Source: DATDCV01 sp036524155
Lineage (GTDB): Bacteria > Verrucomicrobiota > Verrucomicrobiia > Limisphaerales > UBA8199
Direction of reading: 5' to 3'
NCBI GenBank assembly: GCA_036524155.1
Contig: DATDCV010000272.1
Span: forward strand, 1-6,012
DNA length: 6,012 nt
Position 1 is the first letter of the stretch. Each line of letters starts with the position of its first letter. A program made the translations under genes and the position numbers. The notes beneath the pieces were generated by a model. It made no database searches, had not been told where the DNA came from, and was given only the letters and a program-made list of their open reading frames with translations. Shown piece by piece: positions 1 to 6,012 of this stretch.

Positions 1-148
1 ACTGTATATCATCAAGTTCTGGGGCAAGTTCCACTGGTCCGTCTACGTGATCCTCTCCGGGTCGTTGTTCGTCCTTGGGGCCCTGTTCCTGGCTGGGTGG
101 AGATATCGGGCCGAACTCCGCGCAGCAAAAACACAAGCAGCAGCCTGA
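1..148 (+). CDS. C-terminal end of a membrane protein (5' truncated by the window)
   Basis: An open frame runs in from the left edge (first whole codon at 2) and stops at TGA 146-148, giving 48 residues. Roughly residues 12-32 are strongly hydrophobic (…VYVILSGSLFVLGALFLAG…) and read as one membrane span. A short basic, alanine-rich tail follows (WRYRAELRAAKTQAAA), which by the positive-inside rule should be cytoplasmic. This is the usual look of the last helix of a polytopic inner-membrane protein, but too little is visible to name a family. The gene ends 59 bases before the radical SAM gene on the same strand, so the two could share a transcript. No terminator-like hairpin lies between them. 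That this is a real gene end is inferred from the coherent hydrophobic-then-basic pattern; the function is unknown. Confidence 0.6.
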   Translation, partial: LYIIKFWGKFHWSVYVILSGSLFVLGALFLAGWRYRAELRAAKTQAAA

Positions 149-194
149 GCAGCGGTTTTTGACAAGGCAAAGCCTGAGCCCGACCGGGATGAAA

Positions 195-201
195 GAGAGG
201 G
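195..201 (+). promoter_or_regulatory. Ribosome binding site of the radical SAM gene
   Basis: The purine run GAGAGGG ends six bases before ATG 208. It contains GAGG, a good match to the anti-Shine-Dalgarno complement. It is the clearest ribosome binding site in the window and supports 208 as the start. Confidence 0.7.
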
Positions 202-207
202 AATCAG

Positions 208-1602
208 ATGAGATTGGTATTCGTCAACGTCATGCAGGAACTGCAGCGGTTCGACTCGATGTCTTACCTGACGCAGCCGCCGGTCCCGCTTGCGGTTTTG
301 AACGGTGTAACTCCGCGGACCATCGAGACCGCACTGGTCGACGAGCAGACCGAGCGGATACGTTTTGAAGGCGACGTTTTCGCGTTCTCGGTTTCGACGC
401 CAAATGCCAGGGCCGTGTATGACCACGCCGACGCTTTGCGCGCAGCAGGCAAACGAGTTGTCCTCGGCGGCATCCACGTTACCGTCTGCCCCGACGAAGC
501 CTCGGAACATGCGGACGCCATCGTGACCGGAGAAGCCGAGACCGTCTGGCCGGAAGTGTGCGCCGACATGCTGGCCGGCAGCCTCACGGAGCGATACGCC
601 GGCTCGCCAACGCCTCCGTCGCGGATGGCACCGGTGGATTATCGATTCTTTGGCCGCCGGCGCTACCTCACACCCGCGTCGCTTTTCGCCACCCGGGGCT
701 GCAATCGCCGGTGTTCGTTCTGCGTCAGCTCCCGTTATATGGGACCGTATCGCACCAAACCGCTGGAGGTGGTCGAGGAGGAGATAAACCAACTGGGCAG
801 GCTTTACCCGCGGGCGTTCCTGCAGTTTACGGACGATAATCTCCTGGCGAATCGCAAATATGGCACGGAGTTGCTTGCGTTGCTTCGGCGCAAACGGCGG
901 CGTTTTGTGACCATGGTCACGATGGATCAGTTTTGCGACTCCGCTCTGATGGGGGAGATGGCGTCGTCTGGCTGCCTGGGCGTGGCGGTGGGCGTCGAGT
1001 CCATCGATGACGACAATTGCGCCGCGGTCAGCAAGTATCAAAATCTGCAACAGCCGTTCTCGGACGCGGTAGGCCGCGCGAACAAGCTGGGTATCCAGCC
1101 CATCGCCCTCATCATGGTGGGCCTTCCGCGCGACACGCCGGATCAGCTCGCCCGTGTGCTCGAATACCTGAAAGGGATTCCGTGTGCCTATTACGACATG
1201 CGCATCCTGCGGATATACCCGAGCACGCCGCTGTATAGCCAAATGCTGGCGGCAGGCGAAGTGACCGAAAACTGGTGGCTGGAAACCGAGCCTGCCGCCA
1301 CCTGCAACCACCTGCTCCCGAGCAGCCTGGGCATGTATTTTGCCCACCGAGCCTTCGACCCGATGCGCCTCCAGCAGTTGGCGCTGCGTTTCACGACCGA
1401 ATTGAGCGGCACAGGCTTCGGTGATGTATCCAGTATTCTGCGGGTGGGCCACCGGGGGCATGCTCTGAGGTTCGCTGCGCTGGTGCTAACCGCGCGTCGG
1501 CGCTCGGCGAGGCAAGCGCGGAAGCTACTGCACCAAGTGGAAAATGCCGAGCGAAGGAGCGTCAGGACAGGACAGTTGGTGGCCGTACCAACAGGCGCAT
1601 GA
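208..1602 (+). CDS. B12-binding-domain radical SAM protein
   Basis: This is a complete 464-residue protein. The N-terminal ~130 residues resemble the cobalamin-binding-type Rossmann domain that precedes many class B radical SAM enzymes: a PPVPLAVL segment at 24-31, VVLGGIHVT at 84-92 and GEAE at 108-111. The radical SAM barrel follows. Its iron-sulfur motif is C165-x3-C169-x2-C172 (ATRGCNRRCSFC), with FTDDNL at 207-212, GVES at 262-265 and MVGLP at 303-307 as expected strand elements. Such enzymes bind a [4Fe-4S] cluster and cleave S-adenosylmethionine to start radical chemistry, often methylation or C-C bond formation on lipids or natural products; the substrate here cannot be read. The classical cobalamin-ligating DxHxxG motif is absent, as in many members with this N-domain, so any cobalamin would bind without a lower histidine ligand. 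The last ~60 residues are Arg/Ala-rich and match no domain I know. Start 208 is supported by the GAGAGGG upstream. The family call is firm; the role is unknown. Confidence 0.92.
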   Translation: MRLVFVNVMQELQRFDSMSYLTQPPVPLAVLNGVTPRTIETALVDEQTERIRFEGDVFAFSVSTPNARAVYDHADALRAAGKRVVLGGIHVTVCPDEASEHADAIVTGEAETVWPEVCADMLAGSLTERYAGSPTPPSRMAPVDYRFFGRRRYLTPASLFATRGCNRRCSFCVSSRYMGPYRTKPLEVVEEEINQLGRLYPRAFLQFTDDNLLANRKYGTELLALLRRKRRRFVTMVTMDQFCDSALMGEMASSGCLGVAVGVESIDDDNCAAVSKYQNLQQPFSDAVGRANKLGIQPIALIMVGLPRDTPDQLARVLEYLKGIPCAYYDMRILRIYPSTPLYSQMLAAGEVTENWWLETEPAATCNHLLPSSLGMYFAHRAFDPMRLQQLALRFTTELSGTGFGDVSSILRVGHRGHALRFAALVLTARRRSARQARKLLHQVENAERRSVRTGQLVAVPTGA

Positions 1603-1621
1603 TACGCGCGCAGCGCATCAT
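1599..1621 (+). terminator. Hairpin overlapping the radical SAM stop codon, possible weak terminator
   Basis: ATGAT (1599-1603) pairs with ATCAT (1617-1621). Inside it, GCGC (1606-1609) pairs with GCGC (1613-1616) around the triloop GCA, with an AC bulge on the left side, giving a nine-pair stem. The TGA stop (1600-1602) lies in the left arm. Only TTCTC follows, not a real T-tract, so intrinsic termination is uncertain. It could instead protect the mRNA 3' end or be chance in GC-rich DNA. Confidence 0.3.
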
Positions 1622-1805
1622 TCTCACCCCGACGGAGACACTGGTAAACGGTCATGCGCAGGCGCACTTCATCCGGGAAGAGAATGACAGCCAGCTTCCA
1701 CTTCACCACAAAGTTGACCACACATGAGGATCTGTGTCCTTTCCCAGATTTTCGTATCGCCGGCGGCGAAATTATGGTTCTAATGAGCGACAAAACATTG
1801 CGCGC

Positions 1806-3887
1806 ATGAGCATCGAACACCTAAACATCATTCAGAATAAGGGGACTCCCCCACACGCCAACCCTCGCGATGGAAGTCCCTCCGGGCTTCGCAGGACAGC
1901 AAGTCTGGCGAGCACACTGCGGGTCGCATATTCGTTGACGTTCCTGTTTGTGGCGTGGCCAATCATCGCGGCAGACTCGGTCTGGATTTCCTCGTTGGAT
2001 CTCTCGCCGATCACTCAGGGCTGGGGTCAGCCACAGGGTGATAAATCGGTCACTGGCAAGCCGATGGCGATCGCCGGCAAGCAGTTCGAACACGGGCTGG
2101 GGACTCACGCCGTCAGCCGCACCCGCATCGATCTAAAGGGTGGCGCCGAGCGGTTCTCGGCTCTGGTGGGGGTGGACGATGCCGCCGGAGACAAACGAGC
2201 CAGCATCGTCTTCAAAGTTGTCGCTGACGGCAAAACCAAGTTTAAGACCGGCGTCATGAGACTGGGAGATGCGCCGCAGCAAATCGATATCGATGTCCGG
2301 GGGGTCAAAATGCTCTTGCTGATAGTGGATTCGGCGGGCGACGGCACTGGTTGGGACCATGCTGACTGGGCTGAGGCCAAACTGCTCGTCAGCGGCGAGC
2401 GCCCTGTGATTGTGCGCATGCCAAAAGAGGAGGCTGTGGTGCTCACCCCCAAGCCGCCCCGCGAGCCGCGGATTAACGGCCCGCGCATCTTCGGCGTCCG
2501 GCCCGGACACCCTTTTCTTTACACAATACCCGCGACCGGCGACCGGCCGATGACTTTCGCGGCGCGCAAGCTGCCCAAAGGCCTGCAGGTCGACCCGCAG
2601 ACCGGCCAAATCACAGGCGCCATTGCCAAGCCGGGCGTCTATGTCGTTACCTTCCGCACCTCTAACCGCCTCGGAAAAGCCGAACGAAAATTCAAGATCG
2701 TCTGCGGCGACACGCTGGCGCTAACGCCGCACATGGGCTGGAACAGTTGGTACGTGTGGGAGAATCACATCACGGACAAAATCATGCGCGAAGCGGCCGA
2801 TGCGATGGTCAGCAGCGGCATGATCGACCACGGCTACCAATACGTGAACATAGACGATTGCTGGGCGGTAAAACCCGGAGCCGCCGACCCGAGCCTCGGC
2901 GGGGCGCCCAGGGATGCGCAAGGGAAAGTCAATGCCAATGGCCGCTTCCCCGACATGAAAGCGTTGACTGATTACATCCACTCGAAGGGCTTGAAAGCGG
3001 GGATCTACACGTCGCCGGGTCCAACGACTTGCGCCGGTCACATAGGGGCTTACCAGCACGAAGAACTGGATGTGCAGCGATTCGTCGAGTGGGGTTTCGA
3101 CTTCCTGAAGTATGACTGGTGTTCGTACGGCCAGATCGCCAAGAACCCGGATCGGGCTGCCCTCCAAAAACCCTACCAGCACATCGGCGATATCTTGCGC
3201 CGGCAGAACCGGGACATCGTGCTGAACCTGTGTCAGTACGGAATGGGAGACGTCTGGGAATGGGGCAAGCAAGTCGGTGGCCACAGTTGGCGAACGGCCG
3301 GCGACCTGGGCGGTTCCTTCGAAGGCATTCCAGCAGCCTTGTTTGGCGACGGTTTCGACTTATACGCGAAAAGGGAATTACACAAATACGGAGGGCCGGG
3401 CGGGTGGAACGATCCTGATTACCTGCTGTTGGGGTACCTAAGCAACTGGCAGGGCCAGACCGCTTTGACGCCCCTGACGCCGAACGAGCAATACTCACAT
3501 GTCTCGCTGTGGTGTCTCGTCGCCGCACCTCTGATCTTCAGCGGCGACATGACGCGGCTCGACGAGTTTACTCTCGGCCTCCTGACGAACGACGAAGTGT
3601 TGGACGTTGACCAGGATCCCCTGGGCAAGCCGGGGCGGCGAGCGACGCTCGACGAAGATCTTGAGGTCTGGGCGAAAGACATGGAGGATGGCACAAAGGC
3701 CGTCGGGCTTTTCAACCGGGGCGAATGCGAAACCGTCATGACCGCCAAATGGGCGGATCTGCAAATCAAAGGCCCGCGGATCGTGCGAGACCTGTGGCGG
3801 CAAAAGGACCTGGGCAAGTTCGATGGTGAATTCAAAGCCAGCGTGCCGCGCCACGGAGTGGTGCTGGTCCGACTCCGCTCGAAATAG
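1806..3887 (+). CDS. Secreted GH27 alpha-galactosidase with NPCBM and He_PIG modules
   Basis: Predicted to hydrolyse terminal alpha-galactosyl residues from oligo- or polysaccharides outside the cytoplasm. Numbered from ATG 1806 (693 aa): a hydrophobic signal segment at ~42-56 with likely cleavage after IIAA56; an NPCBM sugar-binding module at ~58-196 (EHGLGTHA 95-102, GWDHADWAEA 182-191); a NEW1/He_PIG-associated segment at ~213-242 (PRINGPRIFGVRPG) running into a He_PIG Ig-like domain to ~299 (LPKGLQVDPQTGQITG); the GH27 barrel from ~304 (HMGWNSW 309-315, IDDCW 349-353, KYDWC 435-439, SWRTAGDL 494-501, GGWNDPDYL 532-540); and a C-terminal beta-sandwich from ~612. By analogy with family GH27, D437 is the nucleophile and D500 the acid/base. 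All key residues are intact. The start is uncertain: ATG 1806 leaves an unusually long 41-residue n-region, while an in-frame GTG at 1734 (with GAGGA close upstream) would add 24 Arg-rich residues. The gene ends 65 bases before the next exported protein on the same strand. The specific sugar substrate is not shown by the sequence. Confidence 0.93.
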   Translation: MSIEHLNIIQNKGTPPHANPRDGSPSGLRRTASLASTLRVAYSLTFLFVAWPIIAADSVWISSLDLSPITQGWGQPQGDKSVTGKPMAIAGKQFEHGLGTHAVSRTRIDLKGGAERFSALVGVDDAAGDKRASIVFKVVADGKTKFKTGVMRLGDAPQQIDIDVRGVKMLLLIVDSAGDGTGWDHADWAEAKLLVSGERPVIVRMPKEEAVVLTPKPPREPRINGPRIFGVRPGHPFLYTIPATGDRPMTFAARKLPKGLQVDPQTGQITGAIAKPGVYVVTFRTSNRLGKAERKFKIVCGDTLALTPHMGWNSWYVWENHITDKIMREAADAMVSSGMIDHGYQYVNIDDCWAVKPGAADPSLGGAPRDAQGKVNANGRFPDMKALTDYIHSKGLKAGIYTSPGPTTCAGHIGAYQHEELDVQRFVEWGFDFLKYDWCSYGQIAKNPDRAALQKPYQHIGDILRRQNRDIVLNLCQYGMGDVWEWGKQVGGHSWRTAGDLGGSFEGIPAALFGDGFDLYAKRELHKYGGPGGWNDPDYLLLGYLSNWQGQTALTPLTPNEQYSHVSLWCLVAAPLIFSGDMTRLDEFTLGLLTNDEVLDVDQDPLGKPGRRATLDEDLEVWAKDMEDGTKAVGLFNRGECETVMTAKWADLQIKGPRIVRDLWRQKDLGKFDGEFKASVPRHGVVLVRLRSK

Positions 3888-3952
3888 AGAAGAAGCGGTT
3901 CGCTGCAAACTAATTACCTCTAACCAGGTCTGTGTTACCCCTGAGCTGGCAA

Positions 3953-5401
3953 ATGACGAGAAACCGCAGAATGACCGGAAGCCCTCGGCACTGCATCGAG
4001 GTCCTCGGTTGCAACTTCAAGCGGCTCTCTGCCGCGGCGCTCCTGCTCCTTGCCGCAGCGGTCCGGGCCGGTTCCCCCAGCTCGCTCTCGCCGATCGTTG
4101 AGGCGGAGGAGACGGTCTACACAAACGCGCCGGCGAACAACGGTGCGGGGCCTATGTGGTGCAGCGGTTCCACCTGCCTGGTGCGCGCAGGAGAGCACCT
4201 TTTCGCCAGCGGAATCGAAACGATCGAAAACGAAAAACCGCTCAACAACTGCCGGTGGCTGCTCTTCAAACGCGAAGGTTCAGGCTGGCGCCTCGAGCAG
4301 GCAGACCCCACCGGCCGCACCAGGGAGCCCAGCCCGTTGGCCGCATTTCCTGACGGCCGTTTCTTCCTCTCGGCCAACCCCACTCTGACGGCTCACGGCG
4401 CCTATTCCGGCCCCGCCCAACCCGAGATCCTGCAATTCAAGGCCAATGACTCGAGGACTCCCTTCGAGCGGCTGTTGCCGGCCTGGGATGGCAACCCGCA
4501 GTTCACGGAACATTCTTACCGCAGTTTTGCCGCCGACGGTCCCGCCCGCGAGCTGATCCTGTTTCAGAACATCGGCTACACGCACGCGGAATGGACTTTC
4601 CGCGACCGCGAGGGCAAATGGACCGCCAACGGCAAGCTGCCGTGGCCGGAGGGAGCCGATTACCCCAAACCCGGGCCGATCCGCGTCTGCTATCCGAACG
4701 TCGCGCTCAAAAACCGCGCCGTCCACTTCTGCGGCGTCAGCGATATCGTGGAACCGTATCCGGAATGGCGCGCATTCAAGAAGCAGCTTACGGGGCAGGA
4801 GTGGGATTATGATTTCCGGCGGCTGTTTTACACGTGGACCCCGGACATCACTCGCGAGAAATTCCGCGGCTGGGTCGAGATCGCGAGCCGTGACAAGACC
4901 TGCGGCTGGGTCTCGCCGGGGGACCTCTGGGTTGCGCCCGACGGCGCCGCCCACATCGTTTGGACCGAACGAGCGCTGGATGAGCGGCTCCGGTCGAAGT
5001 TCTTCCCGGAAGCCAAACAGAGCCATGCGATCAATTATGCAGTGGTTCGGGATGGCAAGGTCGCTCTTCGGCGCACGCTGTTGCTGGCCGAAGAGGGCAA
5101 CCGCGGGGAAATCCCGTCCGCACCGCGATTTCAGATCACTCCTGATAACCGCTTGTTTCTCTGCTATTACGTGCAGGGCACAGGTGGCTCAGGCAAGGCA
5201 GCCTCAGAAAACCGGCTGATGGAAATCCTGGCTGAGGGCCGGAACAGCGCGGCAGCCAGGATTCCTTTCAAGCGTCCGTTCGTTTCTTATTTCACGACCA
5301 CCGTTCGCGGTGGTTCCCCCCCCTCCGCTATCCTCGAGGTGCTCGGAATTCAAGAGGGCAAGGCGGCGGACATAGCCTACGGAAGAGTCAGGCTTTGGTG
5401 A
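3953..5401 (+). CDS. Exported protein of unknown function, probable beta-propeller (BNR/sialidase-like fold)
   Basis: I do not recognise a named family. From ATG 3953 the protein is 482 aa. It starts with a basic n-region and a hydrophobic core at ~25-39 (LSAAALLLLAAAVRA), with a likely signal peptidase site after VRA39. The mature part repeats a pattern of a variable strand, then 'data-like' turns such as PDGRFFL or PDGAAHIVW, spaced 45-75 residues apart: ~124-143 (PLAAFPDGRFFLSANP), 189-206, 248-265 (PNVALKNRAVHFCG), 323-338 (DLWVAPDGAAHIVW) and 391-406 (RFQITPDNRLFLCYY). This is the rhythm of BNR/sialidase-like propeller blades, although no canonical SxDxGxTW Asp-box is present. Aromatic residues are abundant, as in sugar-binding propellers. 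Seven cysteines remain in the mature chain. An in-frame GTG at 3932 is an alternative start; neither start has a strong ribosome binding site. Its closeness to the alpha-galactosidase suggests a glycan-related extracellular role, which is inference. It could be a lyase, a sialidase-like hydrolase or a non-catalytic binding protein. Confidence 0.85.
   Translation: MTRNRRMTGSPRHCIEVLGCNFKRLSAAALLLLAAAVRAGSPSSLSPIVEAEETVYTNAPANNGAGPMWCSGSTCLVRAGEHLFASGIETIENEKPLNNCRWLLFKREGSGWRLEQADPTGRTREPSPLAAFPDGRFFLSANPTLTAHGAYSGPAQPEILQFKANDSRTPFERLLPAWDGNPQFTEHSYRSFAADGPARELILFQNIGYTHAEWTFRDREGKWTANGKLPWPEGADYPKPGPIRVCYPNVALKNRAVHFCGVSDIVEPYPEWRAFKKQLTGQEWDYDFRRLFYTWTPDITREKFRGWVEIASRDKTCGWVSPGDLWVAPDGAAHIVWTERALDERLRSKFFPEAKQSHAINYAVVRDGKVALRRTLLLAEEGNRGEIPSAPRFQITPDNRLFLCYYVQGTGGSGKAASENRLMEILAEGRNSAAARIPFKRPFVSYFTTTVRGGSPPSAILEVLGIQEGKAADIAYGRVRLW
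5316..5323 (+). repeat. Eight-cytosine homopolymer inside the exported propeller-like gene
   Basis: Eight consecutive C bases encode the Ser-Pro-Pro-Ser stretch of GGSPPSAILEV, about 26 codons before the stop. The frame is intact as given. Such a tract can slip in replication or be miscounted in sequencing. A one-base change would alter only the last ~5% of the protein. Confidence 0.6.
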
Positions 5402-5564
5402 GGATCGAACGCAAAGCGTGCGGCCACCGGACGGCATTTTGAGCCTCAGTCTGCCCCGGCGACACCACGCAACTGTCAACCCCGTCGGACTCGTGCATAT
5501 CCTCAAGTCGGGTCCCGGAGCTTGACAGTACCGCAATTCGGGTGAACTGTGCGAAAGATTTGCT

Positions 5565-5586
5565 TTACGCAATCGTAAGTAATCGT
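5565..5586 (+). promoter_or_regulatory. Short palindrome and 10-bp-spaced repeat upstream of the small Cys/His gene
   Basis: TTACG (5565-5569) and CGTAA (5574-5578) form an inverted repeat around CAAT. AATCGT occurs at 5571-5576 and again at 5581-5586, exactly one helical turn apart. The cluster lies 23 bases upstream of the chosen start at 5610. A perfect TTGACA at 5522-5527 sits upstream, but the hexamer 17 bases further (AACTGT) is a poor -10. The elements are real; their use as promoter or operator is a guess. Confidence 0.2.
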
Positions 5587-5609
5587 GTGAGTTGTGGTAT
5601 CGGCTCCGA

Positions 5610-5864
5610 ATGGCCAAGACGAACGGGGGGAAGATGAGAAAGCGGATCCAGGATGAATATACCGAGCTGCCGATTTCGCGGCAGAGGAAGTACCAGTTGC
5701 GCATGCAACGAGACAAGCGTTGCACAGAGTGCGGGCAGCCGGCTGTCCACGGGTCGCGCTGCCTCAAACATCTGGTGAAGGCGCGCGAACGGCAACGGCA
5801 GAAACGCGGCCTTAAAAGGCGTTACTATAACACTCTCAGTTATCGGCTTGAGGCGGCCGCGTAA
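5610..5864 (+). CDS. Small basic protein with a Cys/His zinc-binding-like motif
   Basis: From ATG 5610 this is an 84-residue protein very rich in Arg and Lys. It carries C38-x2-C41-x9-C51-x2-H54 (RCTECGQPAVHGSRCLKH), a compact set of four possible zinc ligands like a zinc ribbon or knuckle. A conserved-looking lead segment (TELPISRQRKYQLRMQ) precedes the motif, and a basic, probably helical stretch (VKARERQRQKRGLKRRYY) follows, ending TLSYRLEAAA. I have the impression that short proteins of this design recur as hypothetical genes in Verrucomicrobia, but I cannot name the family. The basic charge and metal motif suggest nucleic-acid or ribosome contact, which is inference. ATG 5634 (just after a GGGGGGAAG run) would give 76 residues and TTG 5592 would give 90; the motif is in all three versions. 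It is separated from the exported-protein gene by 208 bases, so it is probably transcribed on its own, and a hairpin follows it. Confidence 0.7.
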   Translation: MAKTNGGKMRKRIQDEYTELPISRQRKYQLRMQRDKRCTECGQPAVHGSRCLKHLVKARERQRQKRGLKRRYYNTLSYRLEAAA

Positions 5865-5902
5865 ACTCGCTGCCAGCGCAGCCACCTCATCTGGACACAA
5901 AC

Positions 5903-5931
5903 AGGGCCGTCAGCAACACGCCGACGGCCCT
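5903..5931. terminator. Strong hairpin between convergent genes, probable bidirectional terminator
   Basis: AGGGCCGTC (5903-5911) is perfectly complementary to GACGGCCCT (5923-5931). The stem continues inward past an A/C mismatch with GC (5913-5914) pairing with GC (5920-5921), leaving the loop AACAC. The hairpin lies 38 bases after the stop of the small Cys/His gene and 28 bases beyond the stop of the minus-strand gene. Convergent transcription would meet here. Tails are weak: TTCGAGTT on the plus strand and GTTTGTG on the minus strand, so termination may be imperfect. Confidence 0.65.
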
Positions 5932-5959
5932 TCGAGTTAAAGCCGGTCTCGCCCCTCTT

Positions 5960-6012
5960 TTATGGCCGAGTGCGATAGAATTTGGCGCCCGAACCCGGCG
6001 TTACCTTGTAGG
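5960..6012 (-). CDS. C-terminal end of a convergent gene, possibly a large secreted protein
   Basis: On the minus strand an open frame enters from the right edge and stops at TAA (complement of 5960-5962), giving the tail YKVTPGSGAKFYRTRP. A terminal FYR-x-R following a short beta-strand-like segment is a common ending of large exported Ig-like, LamG-like or repeat proteins in Verrucomicrobia; that comparison is from memory. The frame is only 16 codons long inside the window, so chance is possible. The strong hairpin placed between this stop and the plus-strand stop supports a real gene end. Confidence 0.5.
   Translation of the reverse strand, partial: YKVTPGSGAKFYRTRP

Noticed and set aside
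159..187. TTGACA at 159-164 as a -35 box for the radical SAM gene
   Set aside because: At 16-18 bases spacing the downstream hexamers are GC-rich (around GACCGG) and do not resemble a -10.
43..1461. Long minus-strand open frame (472 codons) antisense to the radical SAM gene
   Set aside because: It is the mirror of a well-supported plus-strand enzyme in GC-rich DNA, where long antisense frames are common. Its translation shows no recognisable domain.
1714..1742. TTGACC at 1714-1719 as a -35 box for the galactosidase
   Set aside because: At 17 bases spacing the sequence is TCCTTT, not a plausible -10.
1757..1769. Palindrome TCGCCG-G-CGGCGA as an operator
   Set aside because: Short, made of CGCC/GGCG elements that are frequent in this GC-rich DNA, and with no second site nearby.
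2721..3284. Minus-strand open frame (187 codons) antisense to the GH27 barrel
   Set aside because: The plus strand here carries several catalytic GH27 motifs; the antisense reading is a by-product of codon bias.
3888..3931. Terminator between the galactosidase and the propeller-like gene
   Set aside because: Only a four-pair AGCG/CGCT stem with a three-base loop and no T-tract, so read-through between the two genes is more likely.
4280..5026. Minus-strand open frame (248 codons) antisense to the exported propeller-like gene
   Set aside because: No domain, no signal and no start context. The plus-strand protein has a clear signal peptide and a patterned sequence.
5204..5767. Minus-strand open frame (187 codons) spanning the gap before the small gene
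   Set aside because: It overlaps two plus-strand genes, has no domain and covers the repeat-bearing gap. Nothing supports it as coding.

Overview
The window is GC-rich bacterial DNA with dense plus-strand coding. The best lineage guess is a member of the Planctomycetes-Verrucomicrobia-Chlamydiae superphylum, most likely a soil or freshwater verrucomicrobium. Three things suggest this: a large exported GH27 alpha-galactosidase with an N-terminal NPCBM module, a long exported propeller-like protein of no named family, and a short basic Cys/His protein of a kind I associate with Verrucomicrobia. A minus-strand tail ending in FYRTRP is also typical of large secreted proteins in that group. This is an impression from sequence style, not a database result.

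Layout, left to right. Positions 1-148 hold the last 48 codons of a plus-strand protein ending in one membrane span and a basic tail. At 208-1602, after a good ribosome binding site, lies a complete radical SAM protein with a B12-binding-type N-terminal domain. A hairpin overlaps its stop codon, followed by about 200 bases of leader. Positions 1806-3887 encode a secreted alpha-galactosidase (NPCBM, NEW1/He_PIG, GH27 barrel, C-terminal beta-sandwich). About 65 bases later, 3953-5401 encodes a secreted protein that looks like a beta-propeller. A 208-base non-coding gap with short repeats leads to a small putative zinc-binding protein (5610-5864). A strong hairpin at 5903-5931 then separates it from the last 16 codons of a convergent minus-strand gene (5960-6012).

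The two exported proteins are close together and co-oriented, so they may form a small unit that handles galactose-containing polysaccharide outside the cytoplasm. The radical SAM gene and the membrane-protein tail probably form a separate unit upstream; nothing links them biochemically to the galactosidase. I see no tRNA, rRNA, CRISPR array, insertion sequence or phage module. The least explained parts are the propeller-like protein, the small Cys/His protein and the leader of the galactosidase gene.
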